A DNA stretch of 55,602 nt from Nesterenkonia sphaerica (GTDB taxonomy: Bacteria; Actinomycetota; Actinomycetes; Actinomycetales; Micrococcaceae): contig NZ_VAWA01000015.1 of NCBI RefSeq assembly GCF_005771565.1, positions 1 to 55,602 on the forward strand, given 5' to 3'. The notes below the pieces were generated by a model. That model did no database searches, was not told the DNA's origin, and saw nothing but the letters and a program-made list of their open reading frames with translations. Shown here in pieces: positions 44,159-53,509 of this stretch. Both the position numbers and the translations under genes were made by a program. Within the stretch, counting starts at the first letter, position 1. Each line of letters opens with the position of its first letter.

Positions 44159-45865
44159 CTACCGCTGGCCCAGGATGCTCTGCAGGTCACGCACCAGCTG
44201 CGCGGGATTGGCTGCCTGCTGCAGCACCTGATCAGTCTGCTCTCTGCTGCCGGTGAAGGGGTTGCTCAAGTGCAGCCGCACCACCGGGGAGACCTCGTCA
44301 GGCCGCAGCAGGATCTGGTCCCAGGAGGCACCGGCCACGGATTCGGCATATTGGGTGATGAGCTGTCCGCGCAGCCAGGCGCGGGTTTCCTCGGGAGGAT
44401 GTGCTGCCGCCCAGGCGACCTGCTCGTCGGTGTAGAGCCGGCGCATCCGTCCTGCGCGCACCAGCCGGTAGTACAGGCCCTTCTCGGGGCGCAGGTCGTG
44501 ATACTGCAGGTCAATCATGCCCAGCTGCGCGGAGTCCCAGCTGAGGCCGTCCCGGCGTCGGTAGGACTGCAGCAGCTGCCACTTCGCCACCCAGTCGACC
44601 CGGTCCGCGGCCAGGGTGATGTCCTCGCTGAGGTCGGACAGGACCTCCCCCCAGGCTTCCACCAGCTCGGCTGTCTCGGTATCGGGTGCAGGGGCTGCGC
44701 TGACTTCACGGGCGTGTTCGAAGACCGCCTCCAGATACTGCTGCTGCACCTGAAGAGCGGTCATGGGCCCCTGATTGGTCGCCACGGTGCACGTCAGGGT
44801 GGGATCGTGAGAGATGTCCTTCAACGCTTGGACCGGATCGAGGAGCCTCACCTGGGGTGCTCTTCCGGCCTCGATGAGGTCGAGGACCAGTGCGGTGCTG
44901 CCCACCCGCAGCCAGGCGGAGTATTCGCTCATATTGGCGTCACCGATGATGACGTGCAGCCTGCGCCACCGGTCAAAGTCGGCGTGCGGTTCGTCGCGGG
45001 TGTTGATGATCGGACGCCGCACCGTGGTCTCCAGACCCACCTGCTCTTCGAAGAAGTCAGCGCGCTGAGAGATCTGGAAGCCCGCAGTCTGGGAGCGCTG
45101 GCCGATGCCCACGCGGCCTGCACCGCAGATCACCTGGCGGGTGGCGAAGAACGGAAGCAGCCCGTTGACGATGTCGTCAAACGGCACTGTCCGGGGCACC
45201 AGGTAGTTTTCGTGTGCCCCGTAGGAGACCGACTTGTTGTCGGTGTTGTTCTTGTAGAGCCGGATCTCGGGGGCGCCCGGCTCCTGTGCCAGCCGCTGGG
45301 CGGCCGCGCGGGCGATGAGGTCACCGGCGACGTCGTAGAGCACCGCCCGTTTCGGGCCCACCGTCTCGGGTGCGGAGTATTCAGGGTGGGCGTGATCCAC
45401 ATAGAACCTGGCGCCGTTGCCCAGTACGAGGTTCATCAGCATCTGCGGCTGGCCGGCCTCGGTGCGGTAGAAGTCCCCGCGCCAGTGCGCGGACCCCGGC
45501 GGGTGATCGCCCCGCTCCGCTGCGTCGGCGGGGCTGGGGTCTCCTCCGGAGATGTTCCCCAGGGCGTCCCGGACCGCCCCGGCACCGGGTTCCTGCTCTG
45601 CGGCGTAGCTGACCGCCTCGGAGGTGTCGGTCAGCTGCGTGGGGTGCGCTGCGGACCGGGGCAGTACCCATCCCCTGGCGTCCACCAGGGGGGATTCGGA
45701 CTGGTAGTCCCACTCTGTGCCGGCGACTGCTCCCCCGGATTCGGTCACCTGGGCGGCGTAGGCGTTGATCAGCTCGATGGATAGGCTCACGTGGCTGGCT
45801 CTGGGGTTTGCCGGGGCGTGGATACCGTATTCGGTCTCCATCCCGATCAGGCGCCGGGCGCTCAC
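44159..45865 (-). CDS. dop: Deamidase/depupylase Dop
   Basis: Dop converts the C-terminal Gln of Pup to Glu and removes Pup from substrates. The 568-residue protein shares the fold of PafA and begins RRLIGMETEYGI (Glu10). It has the conserved Asp in FYVDHAHPEYS, YGAHENYLVPR and GDANMSEYSAWLRVGSTALVLD. At 568 residues it is longer than the roughly 500 usual for the family. The extra sequence includes an acidic/proline stretch around residues 90-120, where Dop has its flexible loop. GTG 45865 forms a GTGA overlap with the mpa stop. Confidence 0.95.
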   Translation of the reverse strand: MSARRLIGMETEYGIHAPANPRASHVSLSIELINAYAAQVTESGGAVAGTEWDYQSESPLVDARGWVLPRSAAHPTQLTDTSEAVSYAAEQEPGAGAVRDALGNISGGDPSPADAAERGDHPPGSAHWRGDFYRTEAGQPQMLMNLVLGNGARFYVDHAHPEYSAPETVGPKRAVLYDVAGDLIARAAAQRLAQEPGAPEIRLYKNNTDNKSVSYGAHENYLVPRTVPFDDIVNGLLPFFATRQVICGAGRVGIGQRSQTAGFQISQRADFFEEQVGLETTVRRPIINTRDEPHADFDRWRRLHVIIGDANMSEYSAWLRVGSTALVLDLIEAGRAPQVRLLDPVQALKDISHDPTLTCTVATNQGPMTALQVQQQYLEAVFEHAREVSAAPAPDTETAELVEAWGEVLSDLSEDITLAADRVDWVAKWQLLQSYRRRDGLSWDSAQLGMIDLQYHDLRPEKGLYYRLVRAGRMRRLYTDEQVAWAAAHPPEETRAWLRGQLITQYAESVAGASWDQILLRPDEVSPVVRLHLSNPFTGSREQTDQVLQQAANPAQLVRDLQSILGQR

Positions 45866-47466
45866 GCTGGCGGACCGTTTCCAGCAGGGGCGGCGGCTCC
45901 GGACTCCAGTGAGGTGCGGCGCAGCCCGGCGACCATGTCTCGCTGCTCGGCCAGCTCCTGCTGGATAGCGGCGTCGAGGTGCTGCTGGGTGATGCCTTTG
46001 ACGTGTTCCTGTTCCGCCTGCGCCAGGTACTCCTTGATGGCCAGTTTCTTGGTCCGGTCAATGATGTTGCTCAGCACCGCTCCAGACATCAGCCCAGCGT
46101 GCGCCGGGTAGAGTTGGGAGACGGTAGCCTCGATCAGCGCCTCACGCAGCGCCTGACGCCCTCCGTGCCCTTCGATCAGAGCCGCACGCAGCGGCACCGA
46201 GTCACCCAGGTGGATCCGGAGGATCTCCCGGGCCCCGTCGGCGCTGGGACGCTGCACCCGGATCTTCACATCCAGCCGTCCGGGCCGGAGGATGGCGGGG
46301 TCGATCATGTCTTCCCGGTTGGAGGCACCGATGACGATGACGTTCTCCAGCGACTCCACCCCGTCGATCTCAGCCAGCAGCTGGGGCACGATAGTGGTCT
46401 CGACGTCGGAGGACACCCCGGTGCCGCGGGTGCGGAACAGCGCCTCCATCTCGTCGAAGAACACCACCACCGGTGAGCCCGCCGAGGCCCTCTCGCGGGC
46501 CCGGGCGAAGATGACTCGGATGTGCCGCTCGGTCTCGCCGACGTACTTGTTGAGCAGCTCGGGACCTTTGATGTTGAGGAAGTATGCGCCCGATTCCTCA
46601 CCGGCTGCCAGGGAGGTGGCCACGGCTTTGGCGATCATGGTCTTGCCGCAGCCGGGTGGGCCGTAGAGCAGAATGCCTTTGGGGGCGCGCAGCCCGTGTT
46701 CGCGGTAGAGCTCAGCGTGCAAGAACGGCAGCTCCACCGCGTCCCGGATCTGTTCGATCTGTTCGGCGAGCCCTCCGATGTCGCGGTAGGCGATATCGGG
46801 AGTCTCTTCCAGCACTACATCTTCGACGTCGGAGAGCGGGACCACTTCGGTCGCTGTACCGGTGCGCAGGTCCACCACCACGGTGTCGCCGACCCGGGCG
46901 GGCTTATCCCCCTCAGATTCGGCTCGGGCAGCAGCGGCGGAAAGTTTGACCACCCGTTCCTCCTCCCCCCGGGCGAGCACTACCAGCCGGCCGTCCGGCA
47001 GGATTTCTTTGACTCGGGCAATCTCGCCGGTGCCTTCCGGGTCCAGCACCGCAATCACGGTGTAGTTCTCGTTGAGCAGGACCTGACTTCCCGGGGTGAG
47101 CTCTTCGGGGCGGATCAGCGGAGAGACTGAGACGCGCAGTTTCCGGCCCGAGTGGAGGACATCGCAGCCGGGCGCAGTGGCGGCCTCGATCTCGCGTCCT
47201 TCGGTGCGCTCGCGCTGTTCGCGGTAGCCGATCACCGTGGCGAAGGTGAAGGGTGGCTGCCCGTCTGCTTCCAGTGCTTGTTTCAGCTGGTCGATCTGAC
47301 CGCGGGTGGCCTCCAGCGCCCCGGTGAGGCGTTCATTGCTGCGGCCTGCGCTGTGCAGCTGCTGCTCCAGGGTCCGCTGGCGCTGCCGCAGGTGATCGAT
47401 CTGCCGGTGAGCCTGCTCGAGTTTGCCCCGCAGCTCTGCGGTCTCGGTGGGAGTCTCACTGGTCAT
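45862..47466 (-). CDS. mpa: Proteasomal ATPase Mpa/ARC, lacking the C-terminal docking motif
   Basis: The 534-residue AAA unfoldase recognises pupylated proteins. An N-terminal coiled coil (about 10-65) binds Pup, OB-fold domains follow (about 75-220), then the ATPase domain with Walker A GPPGCGKT (269-276), Walker B VVFFDEME (334-341) and SRH region. In proteasome-bearing species the protein ends in a GQYL-type motif that opens the 20S core; here it ends AAAPAGNGPPA with no such motif. The gene overlaps trmI by 11 nt and dop by 4 nt. Confidence 0.95.
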   Translation of the reverse strand: MTSETPTETAELRGKLEQAHRQIDHLRQRQRTLEQQLHSAGRSNERLTGALEATRGQIDQLKQALEADGQPPFTFATVIGYREQRERTEGREIEAATAPGCDVLHSGRKLRVSVSPLIRPEELTPGSQVLLNENYTVIAVLDPEGTGEIARVKEILPDGRLVVLARGEEERVVKLSAAAARAESEGDKPARVGDTVVVDLRTGTATEVVPLSDVEDVVLEETPDIAYRDIGGLAEQIEQIRDAVELPFLHAELYREHGLRAPKGILLYGPPGCGKTMIAKAVATSLAAGEESGAYFLNIKGPELLNKYVGETERHIRVIFARARERASAGSPVVVFFDEMEALFRTRGTGVSSDVETTIVPQLLAEIDGVESLENVIVIGASNREDMIDPAILRPGRLDVKIRVQRPSADGAREILRIHLGDSVPLRAALIEGHGGRQALREALIEATVSQLYPAHAGLMSGAVLSNIIDRTKKLAIKEYLAQAEQEHVKGITQQHLDAAIQQELAEQRDMVAGLRRTSLESGAAAPAGNGPPA

Positions 47467-48490
47467 TCACAACCTCCTTGGCTGCCTCGGCGTGCTGGAG
47501 AGAGCTGGCTGCTGCCTTGCGGGCCTTCTTCTTGGATACCACGCGAGTCTGGAGAGTCTCCTCATCCCAGGTCTGCTCCTCGCTGGTGCCGGCCCACGCC
47601 TGCACATCGGCAGCGGCGGGTTCGGAGACCTTCTCGCGCTTCTTCAGCTCCAGGGGCAGCTGATTGTCAGCCAGCCGTCGCGTGGACAGCAGGAATCCGG
47701 TGTGCGCGACCATCCGATGGTCGGGGCGCACCGCGAGCCCGTCGAGGTGCCAGGTGCGCAGCATGGTCTCATGCGCCTCAGGCTCGGTGAACCCCCCGCT
47801 GCGCCTGATCTCCTCGGTCAGCCGGGACAGCTGGGTCACGGTCGCGACGTAGCTGACCCACACTCCCCCCGGGGCCAGCACCGTCCGGACCGCATTGAGG
47901 CAGTTCCAGGGTGCCAGCATGTCCAGCACCACGCGGTCCACCCCACCCGGCTGCTCGATCTCCAGTGGTTTCTCTCCGGCGTCACCGATGAAAATCTGCC
48001 ATCCAGGGTGGGGCTCGCCGAAGAACGCTTCCACATTGCTGCGTGCGATGTCGCCGAACTCCTCACGGAGTTCGTACGAATGAAGGGACCCAGCGTCACC
48101 GGTGGCGCGCAGCAGTGAGATGCTCAGTGCGCCGGAGCCCACGCCGGCCTCCAGCACGTGGGCACCGGGAAAGATGTCCGCGACCTGGACGATCTGGGCA
48201 GAATCTTTCGGGTACACCACGGTGGCTCCCCGCGGCATCGAGAGCACGTAGTCGTTCAGCAGCGGGCGCAGCACCTGGTACCGGTAGCCAGCGCTGTTCT
48301 CGACGACGATGCCCTCGGGCTGGGAGATCAGCTGGTCGTGGTGCAGCACTCCGCGGTGGGTATGCCATTCACCACCCTCGGCGAGGGTAATCGTGGACTT
48401 CCGGCCTTTGTAGTCGGTCAGCTGCACACGCTGTCCGGCTCTCAGCAGACCGGTGCGCATGTGCTTGCCGATAGGTGCGCGCCCGGTCAT
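47456..48490 (-). CDS. trmI: tRNA (adenine-58-N1)-methyltransferase TrmI
   Basis: It makes m1A58 in the T-loop of tRNAs. The 344-residue protein has an N-terminal beta domain (LLRAGQRVQLTDYKGRKSTI), SAM motif I VLEAGVGSGALSISLL, the acidic post-I region and DMLAPWNCLNAV, typical of TrmI. The C-terminus carries an unusual lysine/alanine-rich tail (KKKARKAAASS). ATG 48490 forms an ATGA overlap with the upstream HAD gene; a longer frame start would lie inside that gene. trmI upstream of mpa is a common actinobacterial arrangement. Confidence 0.92.
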   Translation of the reverse strand: MTGRAPIGKHMRTGLLRAGQRVQLTDYKGRKSTITLAEGGEWHTHRGVLHHDQLISQPEGIVVENSAGYRYQVLRPLLNDYVLSMPRGATVVYPKDSAQIVQVADIFPGAHVLEAGVGSGALSISLLRATGDAGSLHSYELREEFGDIARSNVEAFFGEPHPGWQIFIGDAGEKPLEIEQPGGVDRVVLDMLAPWNCLNAVRTVLAPGGVWVSYVATVTQLSRLTEEIRRSGGFTEPEAHETMLRTWHLDGLAVRPDHRMVAHTGFLLSTRRLADNQLPLELKKREKVSEPAAADVQAWAGTSEEQTWDEETLQTRVVSKKKARKAAASSLQHAEAAKEVVNDQ

Positions 48491-49188
48491 ACTGCGGCCG
48501 GAGAAGGTTCGCGGACCAGCAGCTGCTGCAGGTCGGCAGGCCCGGTCCCGACAAGCGTCTCCAGCACATGCCACTGCCCGGACGTCGGCAGCGGGGTCAG
48601 GTGCGGCACGGCCACGGTCACCAGCCCGGAGGCTGCCGCGGCGGCAGTGCCGGGGACTGAGTCTTCAATAGCTACGCACTGCTGGCGGCTCAGCGGGGCA
48701 CCGGTGAGTGTTTCGTGATCGGCTGCCATCGTGTCAAAGGCCAGGTGATAGGCCTCCGGGTCCGGTTTCCCGGCCGCCACCATGTCTCCGGTGACCAGGA
48801 ACTCCAGGTGACCGGCCGGCAGGGCATCCGCCACCGCCCGCGCCAGCGGGGGGAAGCTCATCGTGACCATGGCGCTGCGCACCTGGTCGCGGTGCAGCTG
48901 CTCGAGCAGGTCACGCGCACCGGGGCGCCACGGTATCCGCTGCGCGCACCGCTGGACCACCTCGGCGACGAGGTGATCAATGATCTCACCGATGGACATT
49001 TGGACCCCGGCACCTTGAAGCACCGCCGCGGAGTACGGCAACGCCTGGCCCGTCAGATGCTGAGCCTTCTCCTCGCTCCACGTTCCGCCGTGGGCGGTGA
49101 CCAATGTGTGTTCAGCTTCGATCCAGTACGGCTCGGTGTCCACCAGGGTGCCGTCCATGTCCCAGAAAACGGCCTGCAATTCTGACAT
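48487..49188 (-). CDS. HAD-superfamily phosphatase
   Basis: The 233-residue HAD hydrolase has motif I VFWDMDGTLVDTEP (nucleophile and acid Asp about residues 9 and 11), motif II MVTMS, motif III Lys in AAGKPDPEAY and motif IV IEDSVPGTAAA. It has a helical cap of the beta-phosphoglucomutase/phosphatase type. The substrate cannot be read from the sequence. ATG 49188 is chosen since motif I follows within 10 residues; upstream extension runs antisense into the PAC2 gene. It is the first gene of the minus-strand train leading to the Pup system. Confidence 0.88.
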   Translation of the reverse strand: MSELQAVFWDMDGTLVDTEPYWIEAEHTLVTAHGGTWSEEKAQHLTGQALPYSAAVLQGAGVQMSIGEIIDHLVAEVVQRCAQRIPWRPGARDLLEQLHRDQVRSAMVTMSFPPLARAVADALPAGHLEFLVTGDMVAAGKPDPEAYHLAFDTMAADHETLTGAPLSRQQCVAIEDSVPGTAAAAASGLVTVAVPHLTPLPTSGQWHVLETLVGTGPADLQQLLVREPSPAAV

Positions 49189-49240
49189 GCCCACCATCGT
49201 ACGCTTCCACCAGCATTGGCTTGCCAGTACTGTGAGAAAT

Positions 49241-50194
49241 GTGAGTGAGGACAAAGAAGCATCCGGTGCGGAGGATCCCGATGCCCCTGTGGAGCGGGTG
49301 GATCGCTCCCAGATGCTGGCCGCCCACCTGCGCCGGACCGCACCCGGGGGCGAGGACCGGCACAGTCGTCCCACCGTGATGGTGCTGGCTTTTGAGGGGT
49401 GGAACGACGCCGGCGGGGCCGCCTCGACTGCCGTGCGCACCGTGGCTCAGGCCTTCGGCGCGGAGCTGGTCGAGAAGCTCACCGACGAGGAGTACTACGA
49501 CTTCCAGTTCTCGCGGCCCAAGATTGGCCGCACTCCGGCTGGTCGGGAGATCATCTGGCCTTCGACCAGCATTCTGCGCGCCAGCCCGGCCTCCGGTGAG
49601 TTCGACCTGCTGTTCGTCCACGGCGTCGAGCCCAGTTTCCGGTGGCGGGCGTACACGGCGGAGCTGCTGACCAAGGCGGCGGAGCACCAGGTGGCCGCAG
49701 TGGTCCTGGTGGGGGCCCTGCTGGCGGATGTGCCGCACACCCGGCCCATTCCCGCCTCGTTCTCCTCCGAGGACGCCGAGATTCAGGAGTTGCTGGACAT
49801 TGACGAACCCACCTATGAAGGGCCGGTGGGGATCGTTGGTGTCCTGGCCCATACCGCGTTCCAGGCCGGGATCCCGTCCCTGTCCCTCTGGGCTGCGGTG
49901 CCGCATTATGTGGGGCAGGCCCCCTCCCCCAAGGCCCAGCTGGCCCTGATGAGGAAGTTGGAGGAGCTGTTGGGCGTGCCGCTGGACCCGGAGCAGGCGG
50001 AGGAGATCTCCGAGGACGCCGCCGCGTGGGAGCGCGGGGTGGATGACCTGGCCGAGGAGGACGCGGAGATCGCCGACTACGTCAAACGGCTCGAAGAGGC
50101 CACAGACACCACGAATCTGCCCGAAGCCTCCGGGGACGCGATAGCGGAGGAGTTCGAACGCTACCTGCGGCGCCGCAAACCTCCGGAGAACTGA
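49241..50194 (+). CDS. PAC2 family protein
   Basis: The 317-residue protein has a PAC2 domain: VMVLAFEGWNDAGGAAS, YYDFQFSRPKIG, LLFVHGVEPSFRWRAYT and GIVGVLAHTAFQAGIPSLSLWAAVPHYV. The family is named after a eukaryotic proteasome-assembly chaperone, but the bacterial role is unproven. The C-terminus is acidic and predicted helical. GTG 49241 is the start because upstream in-frame sequence overlaps the divergent HAD gene. It is convergent with mshC. Keeping a PAC2 protein in a genome whose locus lacks 20S genes argues against a strictly proteasomal function. Confidence 0.87.
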   Translation: MSEDKEASGAEDPDAPVERVDRSQMLAAHLRRTAPGGEDRHSRPTVMVLAFEGWNDAGGAASTAVRTVAQAFGAELVEKLTDEEYYDFQFSRPKIGRTPAGREIIWPSTSILRASPASGEFDLLFVHGVEPSFRWRAYTAELLTKAAEHQVAAVVLVGALLADVPHTRPIPASFSSEDAEIQELLDIDEPTYEGPVGIVGVLAHTAFQAGIPSLSLWAAVPHYVGQAPSPKAQLALMRKLEELLGVPLDPEQAEEISEDAAAWERGVDDLAEEDAEIADYVKRLEEATDTTNLPEASGDAIAEEFERYLRRRKPPEN

Positions 50195-50223
50195 ACCCGC
50201 ACCTCAGGGCCCTCAGGAGCCGC

Positions 50224-51507
50224 TCAGGCGGTGAGGTCCAGACCTAACAGGGCCAGCACGACGTCGCGCACCTGAGCTGCTGAGTCCTGTGCCGCCAGGT
50301 GCCCTGCCGCCCAGAGGTCGAGGGTGTCGAGGGCCGCAGGAGAGTTCAAGTCACCGGCCAGCGCGCTCATCAGTGCGTAATGAAGTTCACCCGGGGCGGC
50401 GGCCTCGTGCGCACTGTCTGCGGCCCGGTGCTCCCTGGTATGGAGGGCTGACTTCCAGCTCGCGAGCCGCTCAGCGGCTGCCTCGAGCGCCGCCTCCGTG
50501 AAGGACCAGTCCTGCCGCCAGTGGTGGGAGAGGATGAGCACACGAATCGCTTGAGGGTCCCACCCTTGGGCTCGGAGCTGGGAGACCAGCACCAGGTTGC
50601 CCTGCGATTTGGACATCTTCTCCCCCGCCAGGCCCACCATCCCGGTGTGCATGTATCCCTCGGCCAGCGGTTTGCCGTCGGCGGCGGTGGCATGTGCCGC
50701 AGAGAATTCGTGGTGGGGGAAGCGGAGATCAGAACCGCCGCCCTGAATGGTGAACGGCGCAGGCAGGTTCCGCCGCGCAATGACGGAACACTCGATGTGC
50801 CACCCCGGGCGGCCCCGCCCCAACTGCCCACCTGCCCACTGCGGCTCCCCGTCGCGGGCGGCACGCCACAGCAGCGGATCCAACGGGTCACGCTTTCCGC
50901 GCCGGTCGGGGTCTCCCCCTCGCTGCGGAAAGAGCTCCTCCATATCAGCGCGGCCGTAGGCCCCGACACTGCCCAGCCGCCACTGGGTGCTGCGCTCGGC
51001 GGCCGAGATGTCAAAGTAGTAGTCCTCTCCGGCAGCATCAGCGGCACTGACCGGGTAAGCGATGCCGCGCTGCAGCAGACTCTCCACGTCCTCCACCACT
51101 GCAGGGATCATCTCGACTGCCCCCACATAGTGGTCCGGGGGGATCACCCCCAGGGCGGCCATGTCTTCACGGAACAGCTCGGTCTGCGACTCCGCCAGCT
51201 CTCGCCAATCGACGTCCGTGGCCGCAGCCCGCTCTAACAGCGGGTCGTCGATGTCGGTGACATTCTGCACATACTGCACCTCCAACCCGCAGGCACGCCA
51301 ATACCGGACCAGGGTGTCGAAGTGAACGTAGGTGTTGGCATGGCCCAGGTGCGTCGCGTCGTAGGGAGTGATCCCGCAGACATAGAGCGAGGCGATCCCT
51401 GCTGTAGAGGTGGTGCTGACCGTGGTCCCCTGCGGTGTGTCGTACAGTTCCAGGCTTTCCGGCACCGCCGGCAGGACTGGCACAGTGGGTGCGCTCCACG
51501 ATCTCAC
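50224..51507 (-). CDS. mshC: Mycothiol ligase MshC
   Basis: MshC joins cysteine to GlcN-inositol in mycothiol synthesis using ATP. The 427-residue protein is related to cysteinyl-tRNA synthetase, with the HIGH-like THLGHANTY, zinc-site cysteines in LYVCGITPYDAT and GWHIECSVIA, and KMSKSQGN. The SLELYDTPQG start and the lack of a tRNA-binding C-terminal domain separate it from CysS. GTG 51507 has AAAGGA 9 nt upstream. Together with cysE-cysK it indicates mycothiol-based redox control. Confidence 0.93.
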   Translation of the reverse strand: MRSWSAPTVPVLPAVPESLELYDTPQGTTVSTTSTAGIASLYVCGITPYDATHLGHANTYVHFDTLVRYWRACGLEVQYVQNVTDIDDPLLERAAATDVDWRELAESQTELFREDMAALGVIPPDHYVGAVEMIPAVVEDVESLLQRGIAYPVSAADAAGEDYYFDISAAERSTQWRLGSVGAYGRADMEELFPQRGGDPDRRGKRDPLDPLLWRAARDGEPQWAGGQLGRGRPGWHIECSVIARRNLPAPFTIQGGGSDLRFPHHEFSAAHATAADGKPLAEGYMHTGMVGLAGEKMSKSQGNLVLVSQLRAQGWDPQAIRVLILSHHWRQDWSFTEAALEAAAERLASWKSALHTREHRAADSAHEAAAPGELHYALMSALAGDLNSPAALDTLDLWAAGHLAAQDSAAQVRDVVLALLGLDLTA

Positions 51508-51629
51508 GCAATATTCCTTTCACAGGCGGGTGACTCCACCACCGGTCAACTCCGTGCAGCCGGTGATAATTCCACAACGGGAGCGTCAACCACGAGCCTG
51601 CTGGCAGGGCGGGTGTGGCCGGGAGGGTT

Positions 51630-51893
51630 TCAGTCCTGTTCGACGTCCTCATCGAGGTCATCGTCTTCGAGGATGTCGTCCTCGTCGGCGTCTTCGTCGT
51701 AGAGATCCAGCGGGGTCACCTCTCCGGTCGAGGCGAAGAGGGCATCCTCATATGCTTCGAAGGCGTCGGAGATGTTGTAGAACGCGGTCTCCACCGAAGG
51801 GTCGTCCTCGCCCCGGCGATTGACTGCTGCGGAGAGATGTTCCTCAAGTGCGTTGTTGAGCGCGTTGAGAGCGATGCGAGGATCGAGGTTCAT
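51630..51893 (-). CDS. Small acidic conserved hypothetical protein
   Basis: The 87-residue protein starts MNLDPRIALNALNNALEEHL, is helical in its first 60 residues and ends in an Asp/Glu-rich tail (residues about 66-87). I do not recognise a named family; similar small acidic proteins occur near mshC in other Micrococcales, as I recall. It is 122 nt upstream of mshC on the same strand and divergent from the DUF5703 gene. Coding status is supported by the clean ATG start, compact length and biased composition. Confidence 0.65.
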   Translation of the reverse strand: MNLDPRIALNALNNALEEHLSAAVNRRGEDDPSVETAFYNISDAFEAYEDALFASTGEVTPLDLYDEDADEDDILEDDDLDEDVEQD

Positions 51894-51962
51894 ATCGCCA
51901 CAGTACCAACGTCTCAGCCCTCAACGGTACCCCCTCTTGACGGGTGTTCTACAGTAGTGCTG

Positions 51963-52205
51963 ATGGCAGAGCAGACTCCCTCCTCCGCGCTAGGCCGGTA
52001 CACCGTTGAGGACGATGACGGGCGCGGTTGGGAGTACATGGTGCTGACCTGCCAGCCGCGGGAGTCGCTGGCTGAGGTGAGGCGACAGGTCGTGGACTAT
52101 GCCGAGTACGGCCGCTGGGAGCTGCGGCGCTCAGCCCTTTACACCGGTGGTGTCCGCAAGTACTGGCTGCGCCGGCGCATGATGCGGGTGCGGCGCACCT
52201 TTTGA
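51963..52205 (+). CDS. DUF5703 family small protein
   Basis: The 80-residue protein matches the actinobacterial DUF5703 pattern: GWEYMVLTCQPRESL, then a basic, aromatic second half (YGRWELRRSALYTGGVRKYWLRRRMMRVRR). The last third is arginine-rich, which could bind nucleic acid or phospholipid head groups; function unknown. ATG 51963 is chosen because upstream in-frame sequence crosses the divergent acidic-protein gene. It is convergent with the M20 peptidase gene, 14 nt away. Confidence 0.8.
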   Translation: MAEQTPSSALGRYTVEDDDGRGWEYMVLTCQPRESLAEVRRQVVDYAEYGRWELRRSALYTGGVRKYWLRRRMMRVRRTF

Positions 52206-52219
52206 GCACCGTTACCGTA

Positions 52220-53509
52220 TTACTGCTCCAGCAGGAACCGGTGAAGCACCCGGACACCGAATTTCAGGGCATCGACCGGAACACGTTCGTCCACCCCGTG
52301 GAACATGCCGGTGAAGTCCAGCTCTGCCGGAAGACGCAGCGGCGCGAACCCGTAGCCGGTGATCCCCAGCTTGGCCAGGTGCTTATTGTCGGTGCCTCCG
52401 CCCAGCATGTAGGGAAGCACCACCGCATCAGGATCCTCGGCGCGCAGCGCCTGGACCATCTGCTCCACCAGCGCCCCGGAGAAGGGGACCTCCAGGGCGG
52501 GCCCTTCGTTCATCAGCTCGAAGTCGACCTTCTCCCCGGCCAGTTCGCGCAGAGTGGAGGCAACTTTCTGATCCTGCTCGGGCAGGGTGCGGGCATCCAC
52601 CAGCGCCTGAGCCTGGCCGGGCACCACATTGTGCTTATACCCGGCCTCCAGCAGCGTGGGGTTGGAAGTGTTGCGCAGGGTGGCGGCGATGAACTTCCCC
52701 GCAGAACCGGACGCGTCAATGAGCGGCTCAGGGTTCTCGGGGTCGAAGGGGATGCCGGTGATCTCTGAGAGCTGCTCAAACAGAGCGCGGGTGGTCTTGG
52801 TGTACTCCAGGGGCCACTCATGGGCGCCGATAGCCGCCACCGCCTCTGCCAGGTGCACCACGGGGTTATCCCGGTGAACCGCTGAGCCGTGCCCGGCAGT
52901 GCCGCGCGCGGTCATCTTTGTCCAGTGGATGCCCTTCTCCGCAGTCTGGATGAGATAGGCCCGGGTGCCGGCGATGTCAGCGGAGAATCCTCCCACTTCG
53001 CTGATCGCCTCGGTGGCACCGTCGAAGAGCTCCGGGTGGGCATCGGTGAGCCAGCGCGCCCCGTAGGCGCCGTTGTCCTCCTCATCGGCGAAGAAGGCGA
53101 AGATGATGTCACGTCTGGGGCGGTGTCCGTCTTGAGCCATCTGCAGCATGGAGGCCAGGATCATGGCGTCCATGTCTTTCATATCGACTGCCCCGCGGCC
53201 CCAGATCAGCCCGTCGATGATCTCGGCGGAGAACGGGTCCACCTGCCAGTCGGCTGCTTGGGCGGGGACTACATCCAGGTGACCGTGGACCACCAGAGCC
53301 CCAGCGGCGTCGTCGGTGCCCTTCATCCGGGCCACGACGCTGGTCCGGCCCGGGGCCTTTTCGAAAAGCTGCGGTTCAAGTCCCGCCTGCCGCATGATGT
53401 CCGCACAGTATTCGGCGGCCTCGCGCTCGCCATTCGATTTGCCCTCACCCCAGTTGGAGGTGTCGAATCGAATCAGGTCCCGGCAGAAGTCAACGACGTT
53501 ACTCTCCAT
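52220..53509 (-). CDS. M20 family metallopeptidase (ArgE/DapE/dipeptidase type)
   Basis: The 429-residue zinc peptidase has the metal-site sequences [10 protein letters not shown] (His ligand, about 73), [12 protein letters not shown] (bridging Asp), [12 protein letters not shown] (catalytic Glu pair) and the dimerisation-domain motif [11 protein letters not shown] final His lies near [14 protein letters not shown]. Members cleave dipeptides or deacylate amino acids; the exact substrate is not evident. ATG 53509 starts [19 protein letters not shown], the usual N-terminus. It is divergent from rpmE2. Confidence 0.9.
   Translation of the reverse strand: MESNVVDFCRDLIRFDTSNWGEGKSNGEREAAEYCADIMRQAGLEPQLFEKAPGRTSVVARMKGTDDAAGALVVHGHLDVVPAQAADWQVDPFSAEIIDGLIWGRGAVDMKDMDAMILASMLQMAQDGHRPRRDIIFAFFADEEDNGAYGARWLTDAHPELFDGATEAISEVGGFSADIAGTRAYLIQTAEKGIHWTKMTARGTAGHGSAVHRDNPVVHLAEAVAAIGAHEWPLEYTKTTRALFEQLSEITGIPFDPENPEPLIDASGSAGKFIAATLRNTSNPTLLEAGYKHNVVPGQAQALVDARTLPEQDQKVASTLRELAGEKVDFELMNEGPALEVPFSGALVEQMVQALRAEDPDAVVLPYMLGGGTDNKHLAKLGITGYGFAPLRLPAELDFTGMFHGVDERVPVDALKFGVRVLHRFLLEQ

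Noticed and set aside
43892-45784. A 630-codon open frame antisense to pup and dop
   Set aside because: The composition is repetitive Gly/Val/His/Gln typical of reverse-strand shadows, and it crosses three firmly identified genes.
51508-51629. T-box or other riboswitch upstream of mshC (CysS-like gene)
   Set aside because: No T-box sequence or specifier-like structure could be found in the 122-nt gap.
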